Assembly (NCBI RefSeq): GCF_042887685.1 | Contig: NZ_JBHVOS010000017.1 | Coordinates: 1 to 64,000 of the forward strand | Direction of reading: 5' to 3' | Length of the DNA stretch: 64,000 nucleotides | Origin: Oerskovia sp042887685 | Lineage (GTDB): Bacteria; Actinomycetota; Actinomycetes; Actinomycetales; Cellulomonadaceae | Position numbers and translations under genes: made by a program | Notes under the pieces: model-generated | What the model saw: the letters and a program-made list of their open reading frames with translations, nothing else | Databases searched by the model: none | What the model was told of the DNA's origin: nothing | Part shown: one piece after another, positions 24,382 through 33,266 of the stretch | Layout: each line of letters opens with the position of its first letter | Numbering within the stretch: position 1 is the stretch's first letter

Positions 24382-25788
24382 TCAGTCCGACGCGCCCACC
24401 AGGCTCCCGACGAAGCCGTCCATGAGCTGACGCGCGCCGTACGTGCCGCCGTCGGGCAGGGCGTCCGCGAGGAGCACGAACACGAGCTGACGGTCCTGCG
24501 CGGTGATGACCGTCCCTGCGAGGGAGGTGACGTTCGGCAGGCTCCCCGTCTTGGCCCGGACGACCCCCCTGCCCGGCGACGCGAGGTACCGGTCGTCGAG
24601 GGTGCCGGACAGCCCCGCGACCGGCAGCCCGACCGCGGCGGGACGCAGGCCCGGCTGGGCCGGGTCCGCCAGGAGGTCGACCACGGCGGCGAGCTGCGCG
24701 GCCGACACGGCAGACCCGTCGCCGAGCCCCGAGCAGTCCGCGAGGACGGCCCCCGTCAGGTCCACCCCGAGGCGCGAGACGCTCGCGCTCACGGCCTGCG
24801 TGGCGCCGTCGAACGTCGCGGGCAGACCTGCGTCGATCGCGACGAGGCGACCCACGACCTCGGTGATCGTGTTGTCCGAGTGCTGGAGGAAGTACGCGAC
24901 GATCTCGCCCAGCGGCGCGGACTCGACCGACCCGAGGACCTTGGCAGCCGACGCGGACTCACCACGGACCGGAGCGCCGTCGATCGTGATGCCCTGCTCG
25001 GTCAGGCGCTGCGCGAGCACCTCGGCCGCCGCGACCGAAGGGTCGGCGCTGCGCTTGGCGTACTCCGCGTCGCTCAGGCGGGCGATGTCGACTGCGACCG
25101 ACGTCACGGGTGCGACGTAACCGGCCGTGACGTTGCCGGGGAACACCGCGGGGCTGACCGTGGGACCGGAGAAGTAGCGGTCGTCGACCACGAGACGCAC
25201 GGTCGTCCGTCCCGTGAGCTTGAGCTCGCCGGCGACCTGCGTCGCGAGGTCGGCCATCCCGGCCCGACCGTTCACGACCAACGGGTCCCCTGCGCCCCCG
25301 GCGAGCATCATGTCGCCGCCACCGACGAGGGCGATCGTGCCGGCGTCGACCTCGACGACCTTCGTGGTGAGCGTCACCTCGGGCCCGGGGGACGCGAGGG
25401 CCGCCGCGGCCGTGAAGACCTTCTGGGTCGAGGCCGGGACCATGAAGGTGTCGGCGCCGCTCTGCGCGAGCACCTCGCCCGTGATCCGGTCCATCACGAC
25501 ACCGCCCACCCGGCTGCCGAGCCGTGCGTCCTCGACCAGCGCGTCGAGCGAGGCGGAGATCGCCGCCGCGTCGGGCAGCGGGGCCGACTCGTCGAGGACC
25601 GGGAGCGTCTGCGCAGGTGAGGCCGAGTCGACCGCACCGGGAGGGCTCGGGAAGGGTGCGGCAGGAGCGACCGCAGGAGCCGTCGTCAGGATGCCGGGGA
25701 CCACGTCGTACGCGTCCGCCGTCAGATAGCCGCCCGCGAGCACCACCACGATGCCGGCGGTGATCCCCGTCCGTGCCACCCAACCCAT
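24382..25788 (-). CDS. dacB: D-alanyl-D-alanine carboxypeptidase/endopeptidase (PBP4, S13)
   Basis: Secreted or membrane-anchored penicillin-binding enzyme that trims peptidoglycan stem peptides. The 468-residue protein has an N-terminal hydrophobic anchor (about residues 4-25), then the active-site PASTQK (Ser120, Lys123), HSDN as the SxN motif and AKTGSLPN as the KTG motif near the C-terminus, with the S13-type inserted domain between the first two. ATG 25788 has a purine-rich AGAGGGGA upstream; a start 33 bases further upstream adds an Arg-rich segment. First gene of the minus-strand block, divergent from ppa. Confidence 0.92.
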   Translation of the reverse strand: MGWVARTGITAGIVVVLAGGYLTADAYDVVPGILTTAPAVAPAAPFPSPPGAVDSASPAQTLPVLDESAPLPDAAAISASLDALVEDARLGSRVGGVVMDRITGEVLAQSGADTFMVPASTQKVFTAAAALASPGPEVTLTTKVVEVDAGTIALVGGGDMMLAGGAGDPLVVNGRAGMADLATQVAGELKLTGRTTVRLVVDDRYFSGPTVSPAVFPGNVTAGYVAPVTSVAVDIARLSDAEYAKRSADPSVAAAEVLAQRLTEQGITIDGAPVRGESASAAKVLGSVESAPLGEIVAYFLQHSDNTITEVVGRLVAIDAGLPATFDGATQAVSASVSRLGVDLTGAVLADCSGLGDGSAVSAAQLAAVVDLLADPAQPGLRPAAVGLPVAGLSGTLDDRYLASPGRGVVRAKTGSLPNVTSLAGTVITAQDRQLVFVLLADALPDGGTYGARQLMDGFVGSLVGASD

Positions 25789-26062
25789 GCTGTCCCCTCT
25801 TCGCTCCTGCCGTCGACGCACGCAGGCGCGCCGCTCACGTGCGCATTATCACCCAGGAAGCGCGCTGTCCCCTGAGCCCGGCCACCGCCGACCGAGGGCG
25901 TTCGTGTCACACTAGAGGGCGCATGCTGGCCAGAGACCTCGTGGTCCACACCACCCGGCCGGGTTCACCGGTCGGACGGCCGGAGCCGCGTGCGCACGAC
26001 AGCCGATTCACGACCGCCACACCGCGACCGAGCGGGTGAGCCGGTTCAACTGGAGGAGAACA
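25789..26062. promoter_or_regulatory. dacB-ppa divergent promoter region
   Basis: A 274-base spacer without a gene. On the minus strand GATAAT (25850-25845), preceded by TGGGT, is a good -10 candidate for dacB, 57 bases before its ATG; no convincing -35. The ppa side shows GGAGGAG directly before GTG 26063. Confidence 0.4.
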
Positions 26063-26566
26063 GTGGAGTTCGACGTCACGATCGAGATCCCGAAGGGCCA
26101 GCGCAACAAGTACGAGGTCGACCACGCGACAGGTCGTATCCGCCTTGACCGCATGCTGTTCACCTCGACGCGCTACCCGGACGACTACGGCTTCATCGAG
26201 GGCACCCTGGGTGAGGACGGCGACCCGCTGGACGCCCTGGTCCTCCTCGAGGAGCCCACGTTCCCCGGCTGCCTGATCCGATGCCGCGCGCTCGGCATGT
26301 TCCGCATGCGCGACGAGGCCGGCGGCGACGACAAGGTCCTGTGCGTGCCGACGGGCGACCAGCGCGCCGCATGGCGCCAGGACATCGACGACGTGTCGGA
26401 CTTCCACCGTCTCGAGATCCAGCACTTCTTCGAGGTCTACAAGGACCTCGAGCCGGGCAAGTCCGTCGAGGGCGCCCACTGGACGGGCCGCACCGAGGCC
26501 GAGGCCGAGATCGAGCGCTCGATCCAGCGCGCGATCGACAGCGGGTACCACACGCCCGGTCACTGA
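26063..26566 (+). CDS. ppa: Inorganic pyrophosphatase (family I)
   Basis: Hydrolyses pyrophosphate in the cytosol, pulling biosynthetic reactions forward. The 167-residue protein has FDVTIEIPKGQRNKYEVDH, RLDRMLFTSTRYPDDYGFIE, the signature DGDPLDALVL and IQHFFEVYKDLEPGK. GTG 26063 follows GGAGGAG by four bases; an upstream ATG at 26036 precedes the ribosome site and is rejected. Ends at a strong bidirectional terminator shared with the NlpC/P60 gene. Confidence 0.96.
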   Translation: MEFDVTIEIPKGQRNKYEVDHATGRIRLDRMLFTSTRYPDDYGFIEGTLGEDGDPLDALVLLEEPTFPGCLIRCRALGMFRMRDEAGGDDKVLCVPTGDQRAAWRQDIDDVSDFHRLEIQHFFEVYKDLEPGKSVEGAHWTGRTEAEAEIERSIQRAIDSGYHTPGH

Positions 26567-26600
26567 CCTGTCCGGCGGCCGCAGCCGACCGCCGACGCCT

Positions 26601-26640
26601 CGAAGGCCCGGTCCCCTCGCGCGAGGGGACCGGGCCTTCG
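26601..26640. terminator. Perfect 40-bp palindromic bidirectional terminator
   Basis: Positions 26601-26620 and 26621-26640 are exact reverse complements with no loop bases. It lies between the convergent ppa and NlpC/P60 genes, 34 and 28 bases from their stops. Confidence 0.85.
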
Positions 26641-26667
26641 TCCGTGACGGCGTGCTGGTGCGCGCGG

Positions 26668-28095
26668 TCAGGGGCGGCCCGCGTACGGCATGGTGTTCGT
26701 CCAGCGCACCGGGGTGATCCGGACCGGCACCCCGGGCTGCGAGGCCTCGATCATCTGGCCACCGCCCGCGTAGATCGCGACGTGCCAGATCGTGCTCGGG
26801 TCCGCGGTGTTCCTGCCGTAGAAGATGAGGTCGCCGGGGCGCATCTGGTCGTAGGCGACCTTCGCCACCTTCGCGTACTGCGAGCGGGAGGTCCGGGTGA
26901 TGTTGACGCCCACGCTCGACCACGCCTGCGACGTGAGTCCCGAGCAGTCGTAGGCGGGGCCGTTGCCGCCCCAGAGGTAGTCGGCGCCGATCTTGGACCG
27001 CGCCCAGTCGACCGCGGCCTGCCCCTTCGCGGCACCCGCGCCCGGGGGCGTCACCGGCGGGGTCACGGGTGGAGTGACCGGCGGTGTGACCGGGGGCGTG
27101 ACGGGCGGCGTGACCGGGGGTGTCACGGGTGGGGTCACCGGGGGCGTCACGGGCGGTGAGACGGGCGGCGTCACCGGCGGCGTGACGCTCCCCCCTCCCG
27201 ACGGCGGTGCGACCGGGGTCCCGCCCGCGCCGGGCGACGGCACGCTCTGACCGCCACGGTCGCCCTGCGCCTGCGCCTCGGCCGCCCGTCGGCGCTCGGC
27301 GTCCAGGGCGTCCTGGCGCGCGCGTTCCTCCTCGACGGTCGTGGCCCGTGCCGCCGCGAGGTCCGCGAGGAGCTCGTCACGGCGCGCGGTGGCGGCCCGC
27401 ACCGCACCGTCTATCCCCTGCTGCGCCTGCAGGGCGGTGGCCAGGGCCTGGTCGGCGCGCTCGCTGGCGGCCGCTCGTTCCTCCTGGGCCGCGACCGACC
27501 GGGCACGTGCGGAGTCCGCCAGGGCGCGCGCGGTGCGGTGCCCGTCGGCGACCGCCTGGACCTTGCGGCCCGTGAGTCGCTGCGCCTGCTCGGACGCGAC
27601 GATCTGGTCGAGCTCCTCGGCGTCGAGCACGACGCGCAGCGGGTCGAGAGTGCCCCCGGACTGCCGCGACGCGCGGTACGTGGCGCCCATGGCGGACCGC
27701 GCTCCGGCCTCCCCGGCCACGGCCTCGTCGAGCGCAGCCTGCGCGGCCTCCACCTCGGCCGTCGCGGCCTCGAGCTCCATCTGCGCGTCCGTGGCGTCCT
27801 CGGTGGCGAGGCCCGCGCGCATCCAGGCGTCGTCCTGCTGTCCCGCGAGGACCGCGAGGTCGGCCTCGATGTCGGCCACGCGCTGGTCGACCGAGCGTTC
27901 GTCCTGCTGGGACGAGCGGGAGTCGTCGTCGGACGGGTCCGCCTCCGCGAGCGGGACCACCCCGCCGGTGAGAGTGACGGCCAGGGCGGCGACGACCGCG
28001 ATGCGCCCCGCCCCCCGGGGCGCGCCGGACTCCTGGGGTGCGCGACGCCGTCGGGCGGGCGTCGCCTGCTGGGGGGAAGGCTGCGAGAGCGTCAC
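26668..28095 (-). CDS. Secreted coiled-coil NlpC/P60 peptidoglycan endopeptidase
   Basis: A RipA-like cell-wall hydrolase of 475 residues. A basic N-terminus and hydrophobic segment (about 31-50) form an export signal ending near AEA. A long coiled coil (about 60-280) follows, then a linker of twelve VTPP-type tetrapeptides (about 304-351, one reading VSPP), then the NlpC/P60 domain with catalytic Cys384 in YDCSGL and the histidine in WHVAIYAGGG. It probably cleaves peptidoglycan peptides at division. GTG 28095 has GGAGGAG close upstream. The coiled coil may hold the enzyme in check or bind an FtsEX-like partner; that is family inference. Confidence 0.9.
   Translation of the reverse strand: MTLSQPSPQQATPARRRRAPQESGAPRGAGRIAVVAALAVTLTGGVVPLAEADPSDDDSRSSQQDERSVDQRVADIEADLAVLAGQQDDAWMRAGLATEDATDAQMELEAATAEVEAAQAALDEAVAGEAGARSAMGATYRASRQSGGTLDPLRVVLDAEELDQIVASEQAQRLTGRKVQAVADGHRTARALADSARARSVAAQEERAAASERADQALATALQAQQGIDGAVRAATARRDELLADLAAARATTVEEERARQDALDAERRRAAEAQAQGDRGGQSVPSPGAGGTPVAPPSGGGSVTPPVTPPVSPPVTPPVTPPVTPPVTPPVTPPVTPPVTPPVTPPVTPPGAGAAKGQAAVDWARSKIGADYLWGGNGPAYDCSGLTSQAWSSVGVNITRTSRSQYAKVAKVAYDQMRPGDLIFYGRNTADPSTIWHVAIYAGGGQMIEASQPGVPVRITPVRWTNTMPYAGRP
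27039..27185. repeat. 12-bp tandem repeat encoding (VTPP)n
   Basis: About twelve 12-bp units of GTCACCGGCGGG type on the plus strand. They encode Val-Thr-Pro-Pro on the minus strand, in the linker of the NlpC/P60 protein. Confidence 0.9.
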
Positions 28096-28543
28096 GCTCC
28101 TCCTATGCGTCGTCGGGGGGTGGCGGCCGCACCGGCGACCGTCGGGCCACGGTGGCGGCCGACGTCCAGTCTCTCCGGCGTTCCGCGAGGAGGCGACCCG
28201 GTGCACGGGTGAACAGGCGCCTCTCCTGGGTGAACATCGACCCCAAAGGTCTCGTATCGCGAGACGGGGGTATCGCCGGATGAGATGCCGACCTACTCTC
28301 GGGACATGACCCGCCGCCGAATGTGTAGCTGACCCCCAGCGCACGTTCGCCTGCCCTGCGGGCGGCACCCGGACGCACCTCGGACCGGCGACCTGACGAC
28401 GACCGTCAGCCGCAGCCCCGACGTCCGGCCGGACCCGCCCACCGCGTGCGCACCAGTCCCCTCACTGCCCCGCCGCGGACCGCCCCGGAACCAGGCCACC
28501 GGACGCACCTGCGGCTCCCTCCCCCGCACCCCAAGGAGCCACC
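28096..28543. promoter_or_regulatory. NlpC/P60-metY divergent intergenic region
   Basis: A 448-base gene-free spacer. It should contain both promoters and a long metY leader rich in short GC hairpins. I looked for SAM-type riboswitch conserved cores on the metY side and for a c-di-AMP (ydaO) riboswitch on the NlpC side and could not recognise either. metY has a clear AAGGAG site just before its ATG. Confidence 0.4.
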
Positions 28544-29908
28544 ATGAGCACCGAGCCCCGCTGGTCCTTCGAGACCCGCCAGATCCACGCCGGCCAGACG
28601 CCCGACCCCACCACCGGGGCCCGTGCGCTGCCGATCTACCAGACCACGTCGTTCGTCTTCCCCGACGCGGGCGTCGCCGCCGACCGCTTCGCCCTCAAGG
28701 ACCTCGGCCCCATCTACACGCGCATCGGCAACCCGACCGCCGAGGTCGTCGAGAACCGCATCGCCAACCTCGAGGGCGGCGTCGGCGCACTGCTGCTCGC
28801 CTCGGGCCAGGCTGCGACGACCTTCGCGATCCTCAACGTCGCCGAGGCGGGCGACCACGTCGTGGCCAGCCCCTCGCTCTACGGCGGCACGTACAACCTG
28901 CTCCAGTACTCGCTCGCCAAGCTCGGCGTCGAGACCACCTGGGTGACCGACCCGCACGACCCGCAGGCGTGGCGCGACGCGGCCCGCCCCAACACCAAGG
29001 CCTTCTTCGCCGAGACCATCCCCAACCCCAAGGCGGACGTCCTCGACATCGAGGCCGTCGCCGCGGCCGCGCACGAGGTCGGCGTCCCGCTCATCGTCGA
29101 CAACACCGTCGCCACGCCCTACCTGCTGCGGCCGATCGAGTTCGGCGCGGACATCGTCATCCACTCCGCGACCAAGTACCTCGGCGGCCACGGCTCGGCG
29201 ATCGGCGGCGTGATCGTCGACTCCGGGAACTTCGACTTCTCGAAGGACCCCGAGCGGTTCGCGAACTTCAACACCCCCGACCCCAGCTACAACGGGATCG
29301 TGTACGCCCGCGACCTCGGCGTGGACGGCATCCTCGGCGCGAACCTCGCCTACATCCTCAAGGCGCGCGTCCAGCTGCTGCGCGACCTCGGTTCGGCCAT
29401 CTCGCCGTTCAACGCGTTCCTCATCGCCCAGGGCATCGAGACCCTGTCGCTGCGCGTCGAGCGCCACGTCGAGAACGCGAAGACCGTCGCGGCCTGGCTC
29501 GAGTCGCGCGACGACGTCGTGTCCGTGGGCTACGCAGGTCTCCCGTCGAGCCCCTGGTACGCCAACGCGCAGAAGTACACGCCGCGCGGAGCGGGCGCCA
29601 TCGTCACGTTCGAGCTCGACGGCGGGGCCGACGCCGGGCAGGCGTTCTTGTCCGCGCTCACGCTCCACTCGAACGTCGCCAACATCGGCGACGTCCGCTC
29701 GCTCGTCATCCACCCGGCGTCGACGACGCACGCGCAGCTCAGCCCCGAGGAGCAGGTCAAGGCCGGCGTCACGCCGGGTCTCGTCCGCCTGTCGGTCGGG
29801 ATCGAGCACGTCGACGACATCCTCGCGGACCTCGAGGCGGGGTTCACCGCCGCGAAGGCCGCGCTGGGGTCCGACGCCGCGACCGCTGCCTCGGTCGCGG
29901 CGGAGTAG
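28544..29908 (+). CDS. metY: O-acetylhomoserine sulfhydrylase (aminocarboxypropyltransferase)
   Basis: PLP enzyme making homocysteine from O-acetylhomoserine and sulfide. The 454-residue protein has YTRIGNPT, ALLLASGQAA, VDNTVATPYLLRP and the PLP lysine in HSATKYLGGHG (Lys211). ATG 28544 is preceded by AAGGAG. The 73-base metY-metX spacer contains a strong hairpin, so metX may be transcribed partly on its own. Confidence 0.95.
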   Translation: MSTEPRWSFETRQIHAGQTPDPTTGARALPIYQTTSFVFPDAGVAADRFALKDLGPIYTRIGNPTAEVVENRIANLEGGVGALLLASGQAATTFAILNVAEAGDHVVASPSLYGGTYNLLQYSLAKLGVETTWVTDPHDPQAWRDAARPNTKAFFAETIPNPKADVLDIEAVAAAAHEVGVPLIVDNTVATPYLLRPIEFGADIVIHSATKYLGGHGSAIGGVIVDSGNFDFSKDPERFANFNTPDPSYNGIVYARDLGVDGILGANLAYILKARVQLLRDLGSAISPFNAFLIAQGIETLSLRVERHVENAKTVAAWLESRDDVVSVGYAGLPSSPWYANAQKYTPRGAGAIVTFELDGGADAGQAFLSALTLHSNVANIGDVRSLVIHPASTTHAQLSPEEQVKAGVTPGLVRLSVGIEHVDDILADLEAGFTAAKAALGSDAATAASVAAE

Positions 29909-29939
29909 GACGCCGGGACACGCGATGACGATTCTGGAC

Positions 29940-29981
29940 GGCCGGGGCACGCCCGGTGCCCCGGCCGTACAGTGGACGGCG
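29940..29981 (+). promoter_or_regulatory. Hairpin and leaderless-type promoter before metX
   Basis: GCCGGGGCA-type and TGCCCCGGC-type arms around 29940-29966 form a stable hairpin. It is followed by TACAGT (29968-29973), which ends eight bases before ATG 29982, the usual geometry of a -10 box for a leaderless actinobacterial mRNA. Confidence 0.4.
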
Positions 29982-31193
29982 ATGACTTCTCCGGCCCCCT
30001 CCGCGTCCCCACGCCCGCAGCGCGGGTCGGACTCGCGCGCACGGGCCAAGGCGCCCGTCCCGGCCTCGGCCGCGTGGCGCGAGGGGGACGACGCCGGGGA
30101 CCGCCTCTTCGCGGACGTCGGCACGTTCGACCTCGAGTCCGGGGGCCGGCTCCCGGACGTGCGCGTCGCGTACGAGACCTGGGGCACCCTCTCCCCCGAC
30201 GGCTCCAACGCGGTGCTCGTGCTGCACGCCCTGACCGGGGACTCGCACGTCGTCGGTCCGACCGGACCCGGGCACCTGTCCGCGGGCTGGTGGGAGGCGA
30301 TGGTCGGGCCGGGCGCCCCCATCGACACCGACCGGTACTTCGTCGTCGCGCCCAACGTGCTCGGCGGCTGCCAGGGAACCACGGGCCCTGCGTCCGACGG
30401 GCCGGACGGTCGCCCCTGGGGCGGGCGCTTCCCGCGCGTGACGACCCGCGACCAGGTCGCCGTCGAGATCGAGCTCGCACGTGCCCTGGGCATCACGTCG
30501 TGGGAGCTCGTGATCGGCGCGTCCATGGGCGGGCTGCGCGTGCTCGAGTGGGCGATCCTCGGCCCCGAGGCCGGCATCACGGTCGAGTCGGTCGCGGTCA
30601 TCGCGTCGGGCGCCCAGACGTCGGGCGACCAGATCGCGTGGGCCCACCCGCAGCTCGGCGCGATCCGCGCCGACCCGCAGTACCGCGGCGGCGACTACTA
30701 CGACGTGCCCGACGACCAAGGGCCTCACGTGGGCCTCGGCATCGCCCGGCAGATCGCGCACGCGACCTACCGCAGCGCGCGCGAGCTCGACGAGCGCTTC
30801 GGCCGCCTGCCGCAGGGCGGCGAGGACCCGTTCACCGACGGCCGCTACGCCGTCCAGTCCTACCTGGACCACCACGGCGACAAGCTCTCGCGCCGCTTCG
30901 ACGCGAACTCCTACGTCGTGCTGACCGAGTCCATGCTGACGCACGACCTGGGCCGCGACCGCGGCGGCATCGACGCGGCCCTGGGCCAGATCACGGCCCG
31001 CGCGCTCGTCGTGGCCGTCGACACCGACCGCCTGTTCCTCCCCGAGCACTCCGCACGCATCGCCCAGGGCATCCCCGGCGCGCAGCCGCTCCGGCTCCTG
31101 CACTCGGAGTTCGGGCACGACGGGTTCCTCATCGAGTTCGACCAGCTCGGGCCCATGGTCACGCAGTTCCTCGGGGAGCGCGCTCAGGTCTGA
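29982..31193 (+). CDS. metX: Homoserine O-acetyltransferase
   Basis: Acetylates homoserine with acetyl-CoA, feeding MetY. The 403-residue alpha/beta hydrolase has VLHALTGDSHV, the nucleophile elbow GASMGG (Ser181), the Asp in AVDTDRLF and the His in FGHDGFL. Start ATG 29982 (MTSPAPS) is chosen because a -10-like TACAGT lies eight bases upstream and a hairpin separates it from the alternative ATG 29925. An Ala/Pro/Arg-rich N-terminal extension of about 40 residues precedes the conserved core. Partner of metY. Confidence 0.93.
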   Translation: MTSPAPSASPRPQRGSDSRARAKAPVPASAAWREGDDAGDRLFADVGTFDLESGGRLPDVRVAYETWGTLSPDGSNAVLVLHALTGDSHVVGPTGPGHLSAGWWEAMVGPGAPIDTDRYFVVAPNVLGGCQGTTGPASDGPDGRPWGGRFPRVTTRDQVAVEIELARALGITSWELVIGASMGGLRVLEWAILGPEAGITVESVAVIASGAQTSGDQIAWAHPQLGAIRADPQYRGGDYYDVPDDQGPHVGLGIARQIAHATYRSARELDERFGRLPQGGEDPFTDGRYAVQSYLDHHGDKLSRRFDANSYVVLTESMLTHDLGRDRGGIDAALGQITARALVVAVDTDRLFLPEHSARIAQGIPGAQPLRLLHSEFGHDGFLIEFDQLGPMVTQFLGERAQV

Positions 31194-31249
31194 GCCCGGC
31201 CGCGAGTCGGCTCGGGTCGGGTCCGGTCCGGAGCGCTCCGGCCGGCCGT

Positions 31250-31306
31250 CGAGTGTGCACTTCGGGTCGTCCCTGCGCGTCGGGAACGACCCGAACTGCA
31301 CACTCG
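31250..31306 (+). terminator. Long inverted repeat after metX
   Basis: Arms 31250-31270 and 31286-31306 are 21 bases long with one mismatch and a 15-base loop. It lies 57 bases past the metX stop. Confidence 0.6.
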
Positions 31307-31320
31307 GCGGGAGCGGCCCG

Positions 31321-31364
31321 CCCGCATCGCGGCCACCACTCCCCGCCCGCATCGCGGCCACCAC
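31321..31364. repeat. 25-bp direct duplication
   Basis: CCCGCATCGCGGCCACCAC occurs at 31321-31339 and again at 31346-31364. It lies in the 255-base spacer between metX and the DinB-like gene. No gene seen there. Confidence 0.8.
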
Positions 31365-31448
31365 CACGCGCCCCCACCCCGCCCCACACCCGTCCCACCC
31401 CTCGCACCGCACGTGACGTCCCGCCCGCCGACCGGGCAAGATCTCCCC

Positions 31449-32162
31449 ATGACCGCAGACCTGGCCGAGGCCACAGCAGCGCTCCGTACCCAGTGGGACC
31501 GCCTCGAGAGGTGGCTCGGGGCGCTCGACGACACCCTGGACGACGCGGTGGACCAGCCCAGCGTCCTGGCGGGCTGGACCGTGGGCGAGCTCGTGTCCCA
31601 CCTGGGCCGTGCCATGGACGCGCTCGTGGCCGCAGGCCCGGTAGCGCCCGGCACCAACCCGCTCACGCTCGCCGAGTACCTCGGCACCTACCCCGAGCGG
31701 GCCGAGCAGATCGCCCAGGTGACCCGCGCCCTCGACGAGGAGATCGCGGCCGACCGACTGACAGCCGTCTCCGGGTACGCGCGCCGCGCGTTCGCCCGCC
31801 TCGACGAGCTCGCCCCGACCGAGACCGTGGTCCAGGCCCGCCGCGGCCCCATCACGCTGCGCGACATGGTGGTCTCACGCCTGATCGAGCTCGTCGTGCA
31901 CGCCGACGACCTGGAGCGCAGCCTGCCGGGCGTCGCCGAGAAGGCTGTCGACCGCGGCGCCCTGGACATCGTCGCGGCCGAGCTGCTGCGCATCGTCGTG
32001 ACGCGCGGCGGGTGGAGCCTGGAGGTCGCCGACCCGCGCCTGTGGGTCCGCCTCGCGACGGGCCGCATCCCCTACGACGTCGACGACCTGGCCCGTGCGC
32101 TCGCACCGCTCCACACCTCGGACTCGGTGCCGGACCTGGGACGCATGCTGCCGCTGCTCTGA
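31449..32162 (+). CDS. Maleylpyruvate isomerase/mycothiol-dependent DinB-like family protein
   Basis: A 237-residue protein of the actinobacterial TIGR03083/MDMPI type: an N-terminal four-helix DinB-like domain (SVLAGWTVGELVSHLGRAMD with a metal-binding His) and a C-terminal SCP2-like part (RLIELVVHADDLERSLPG, LRIVVTRGGWSLEV, WVRLATGRI). Members use mycothiol as cofactor for isomerisation or S-transfer; substrate unknown. Start ATG 31449 (MTADLAEA). An inverted repeat separates it from cofD. Confidence 0.75.
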   Translation: MTADLAEATAALRTQWDRLERWLGALDDTLDDAVDQPSVLAGWTVGELVSHLGRAMDALVAAGPVAPGTNPLTLAEYLGTYPERAEQIAQVTRALDEEIAADRLTAVSGYARRAFARLDELAPTETVVQARRGPITLRDMVVSRLIELVVHADDLERSLPGVAEKAVDRGALDIVAAELLRIVVTRGGWSLEVADPRLWVRLATGRIPYDVDDLARALAPLHTSDSVPDLGRMLPLL

Positions 32163-32205
32163 GCGCGCCGCGCACCACGGGCGCGCGTCTGGCGCGAGAC
32201 GGCGC

Positions 32206-32282
32206 GAGACGGGTGGTCGCGCCCGAGACGGTTCCCCGCGCCTGGTGCGCCACCACCCGCCTCGTGCGCGGCCACCCGTCTC
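32206..32282 (+). terminator. Inverted repeat upstream of cofD
   Basis: Arms 32206-32222 and 32266-32282 (GAGACGGGTGG.../...CCACCCGTCTC, 17 bases, one mismatch) enclose a second small hairpin (GCGCCTGGTGCGC). GAGACGG also recurs at 32196 and 32225. Terminator or structured leader; no gene in the 171-base spacer. Confidence 0.5.
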
Positions 32283-32321
32283 ACCGGGCACCGGCGGGCC
32301 AGCCGCCCCTGGCCGCCCAAC

Positions 32322-32336
32322 TATGCTCGACCGGTG
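32322..32336 (+). promoter_or_regulatory. Leaderless-type -10 at the cofD start
   Basis: TATGCT (32322-32327) ends six bases before GTG 32334, the typical position of a -10 box when transcription begins at the start codon. No ribosome site is present. Confidence 0.5.
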
Positions 32337-33266
32337 GTGAACGACGTGCGGGTGACGGTCCTGGCAGGCGGTGTGGGTGGCGCGAAGCTCGCCCACGGCA
32401 TGGAGCTCGCGGGGGCCGACCTCACGGTCGTGGTCAACACGGCCGACGACGTCGAGCTCCACGGCCTCGCGATCAGCCCGGACCTCGACACCGTGACGTA
32501 CACGCTCGCGGGCCTCGCGGACGACGTGCGCGGGTGGGGTCTCGCCGAGGAGACGTACGCGACGCTCGACGCCATGCGGCGCCTGGGCGAGGACACGTGG
32601 TTCACGCTCGGCGACAAGGACCTCGCGACCCACGTGGTGCGCAGCGCCCGCCTGCGTGCGGGGGCGACGCTGACAGAGGTCACGGCCCAGCTCACGGCGT
32701 CGCTCGGTGTGCGGTCGCGCCTGCTCCCCATGACGGACGACCTGGTGGCGACCGTCGTCGAGACGGCCGACGGGCCGCTCGGCTTCCAGGAGTACTTCGT
32801 CGCCCGCCAGCACCGCGACGAGGTCCTGGGCCTGACGTTCGTGGGCGCCGAGCAGGCGACACCGGCCCCCGGTGTGCTCGACGCCGTCTCGGGGGCGGAC
32901 CTGCTCGTCGTCGCGCCGTCGAACCCGTTCCTGTCGATCGAGCCGATCCTGAGCGTGCCGGGCGTGCGCGACGCCCTCGCGACGTCGACGGCCCGCCGCG
33001 TCGCGGTGAGCCCGATCATCGGTGGCCGCGCGCTCAAGGGCCCGGCGGCGTCGGTCCTCGCGAGCCTGGGGCACGACGTCTCGGCGCTCGGCGTCGCCCG
33101 CCTGTACGTGGGTCTGGTCGACGTCATGTGCATCGACGAGAGGGACCGGGACCTCGCGCCCGCGATCGAGGCGCTGGGCCTCGAGGTGCTCGTGACGGAC
33201 ACGGTCATGGGTGGGGCGCCGGGTCGGGAGCGCCTGGCCCGCGAGCTGCTCGCGGCGTCGGCATGA
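32334..33266 (+). CDS. cofD: 2-phospho-L-lactate transferase (F420 synthesis)
   Basis: Joins lactyl- or phosphoenolpyruvyl-diphospho-guanosine to the deazaflavin Fo, giving F420-0 or dehydro-F420-0 (also called fbiA). The 310-residue protein has LAGGVGGAKLAHGM, VVNTADDVELHGLAISPDLDT, TWFTLGDKDLATHVVR, the APSNPFLSIEPIL segment and SPIIGGRALKGPA. GTG 32334 with a -10 box directly upstream. Overlaps cofC by four bases (ATGA). The glutamate ligase (cofE/fbiB) is not next door. Confidence 0.95.
   Translation: MVNDVRVTVLAGGVGGAKLAHGMELAGADLTVVVNTADDVELHGLAISPDLDTVTYTLAGLADDVRGWGLAEETYATLDAMRRLGEDTWFTLGDKDLATHVVRSARLRAGATLTEVTAQLTASLGVRSRLLPMTDDLVATVVETADGPLGFQEYFVARQHRDEVLGLTFVGAEQATPAPGVLDAVSGADLLVVAPSNPFLSIEPILSVPGVRDALATSTARRVAVSPIIGGRALKGPAASVLASLGHDVSALGVARLYVGLVDVMCIDERDRDLAPAIEALGLEVLVTDTVMGGAPGRERLARELLAASA

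Noticed and set aside
28096..28320. c-di-AMP (ydaO) riboswitch upstream of the NlpC/P60 gene
   Set aside because: Such switches often precede cell-wall hydrolases in actinobacteria, but the required conserved segments were not recognisable.
28290..28543. SAM riboswitch upstream of metY
   Set aside because: The long leader invites this, but I could not find the conserved SAM-I/IV core nucleotides or pseudoknot; only generic GC hairpins are visible.
29972..33262. Long continuous frame upstream of cofC
   Set aside because: The frame is open through metX, the DinB-like gene and cofD only because of GC bias; the real cofC start is ATG 33263 overlapping the cofD stop.
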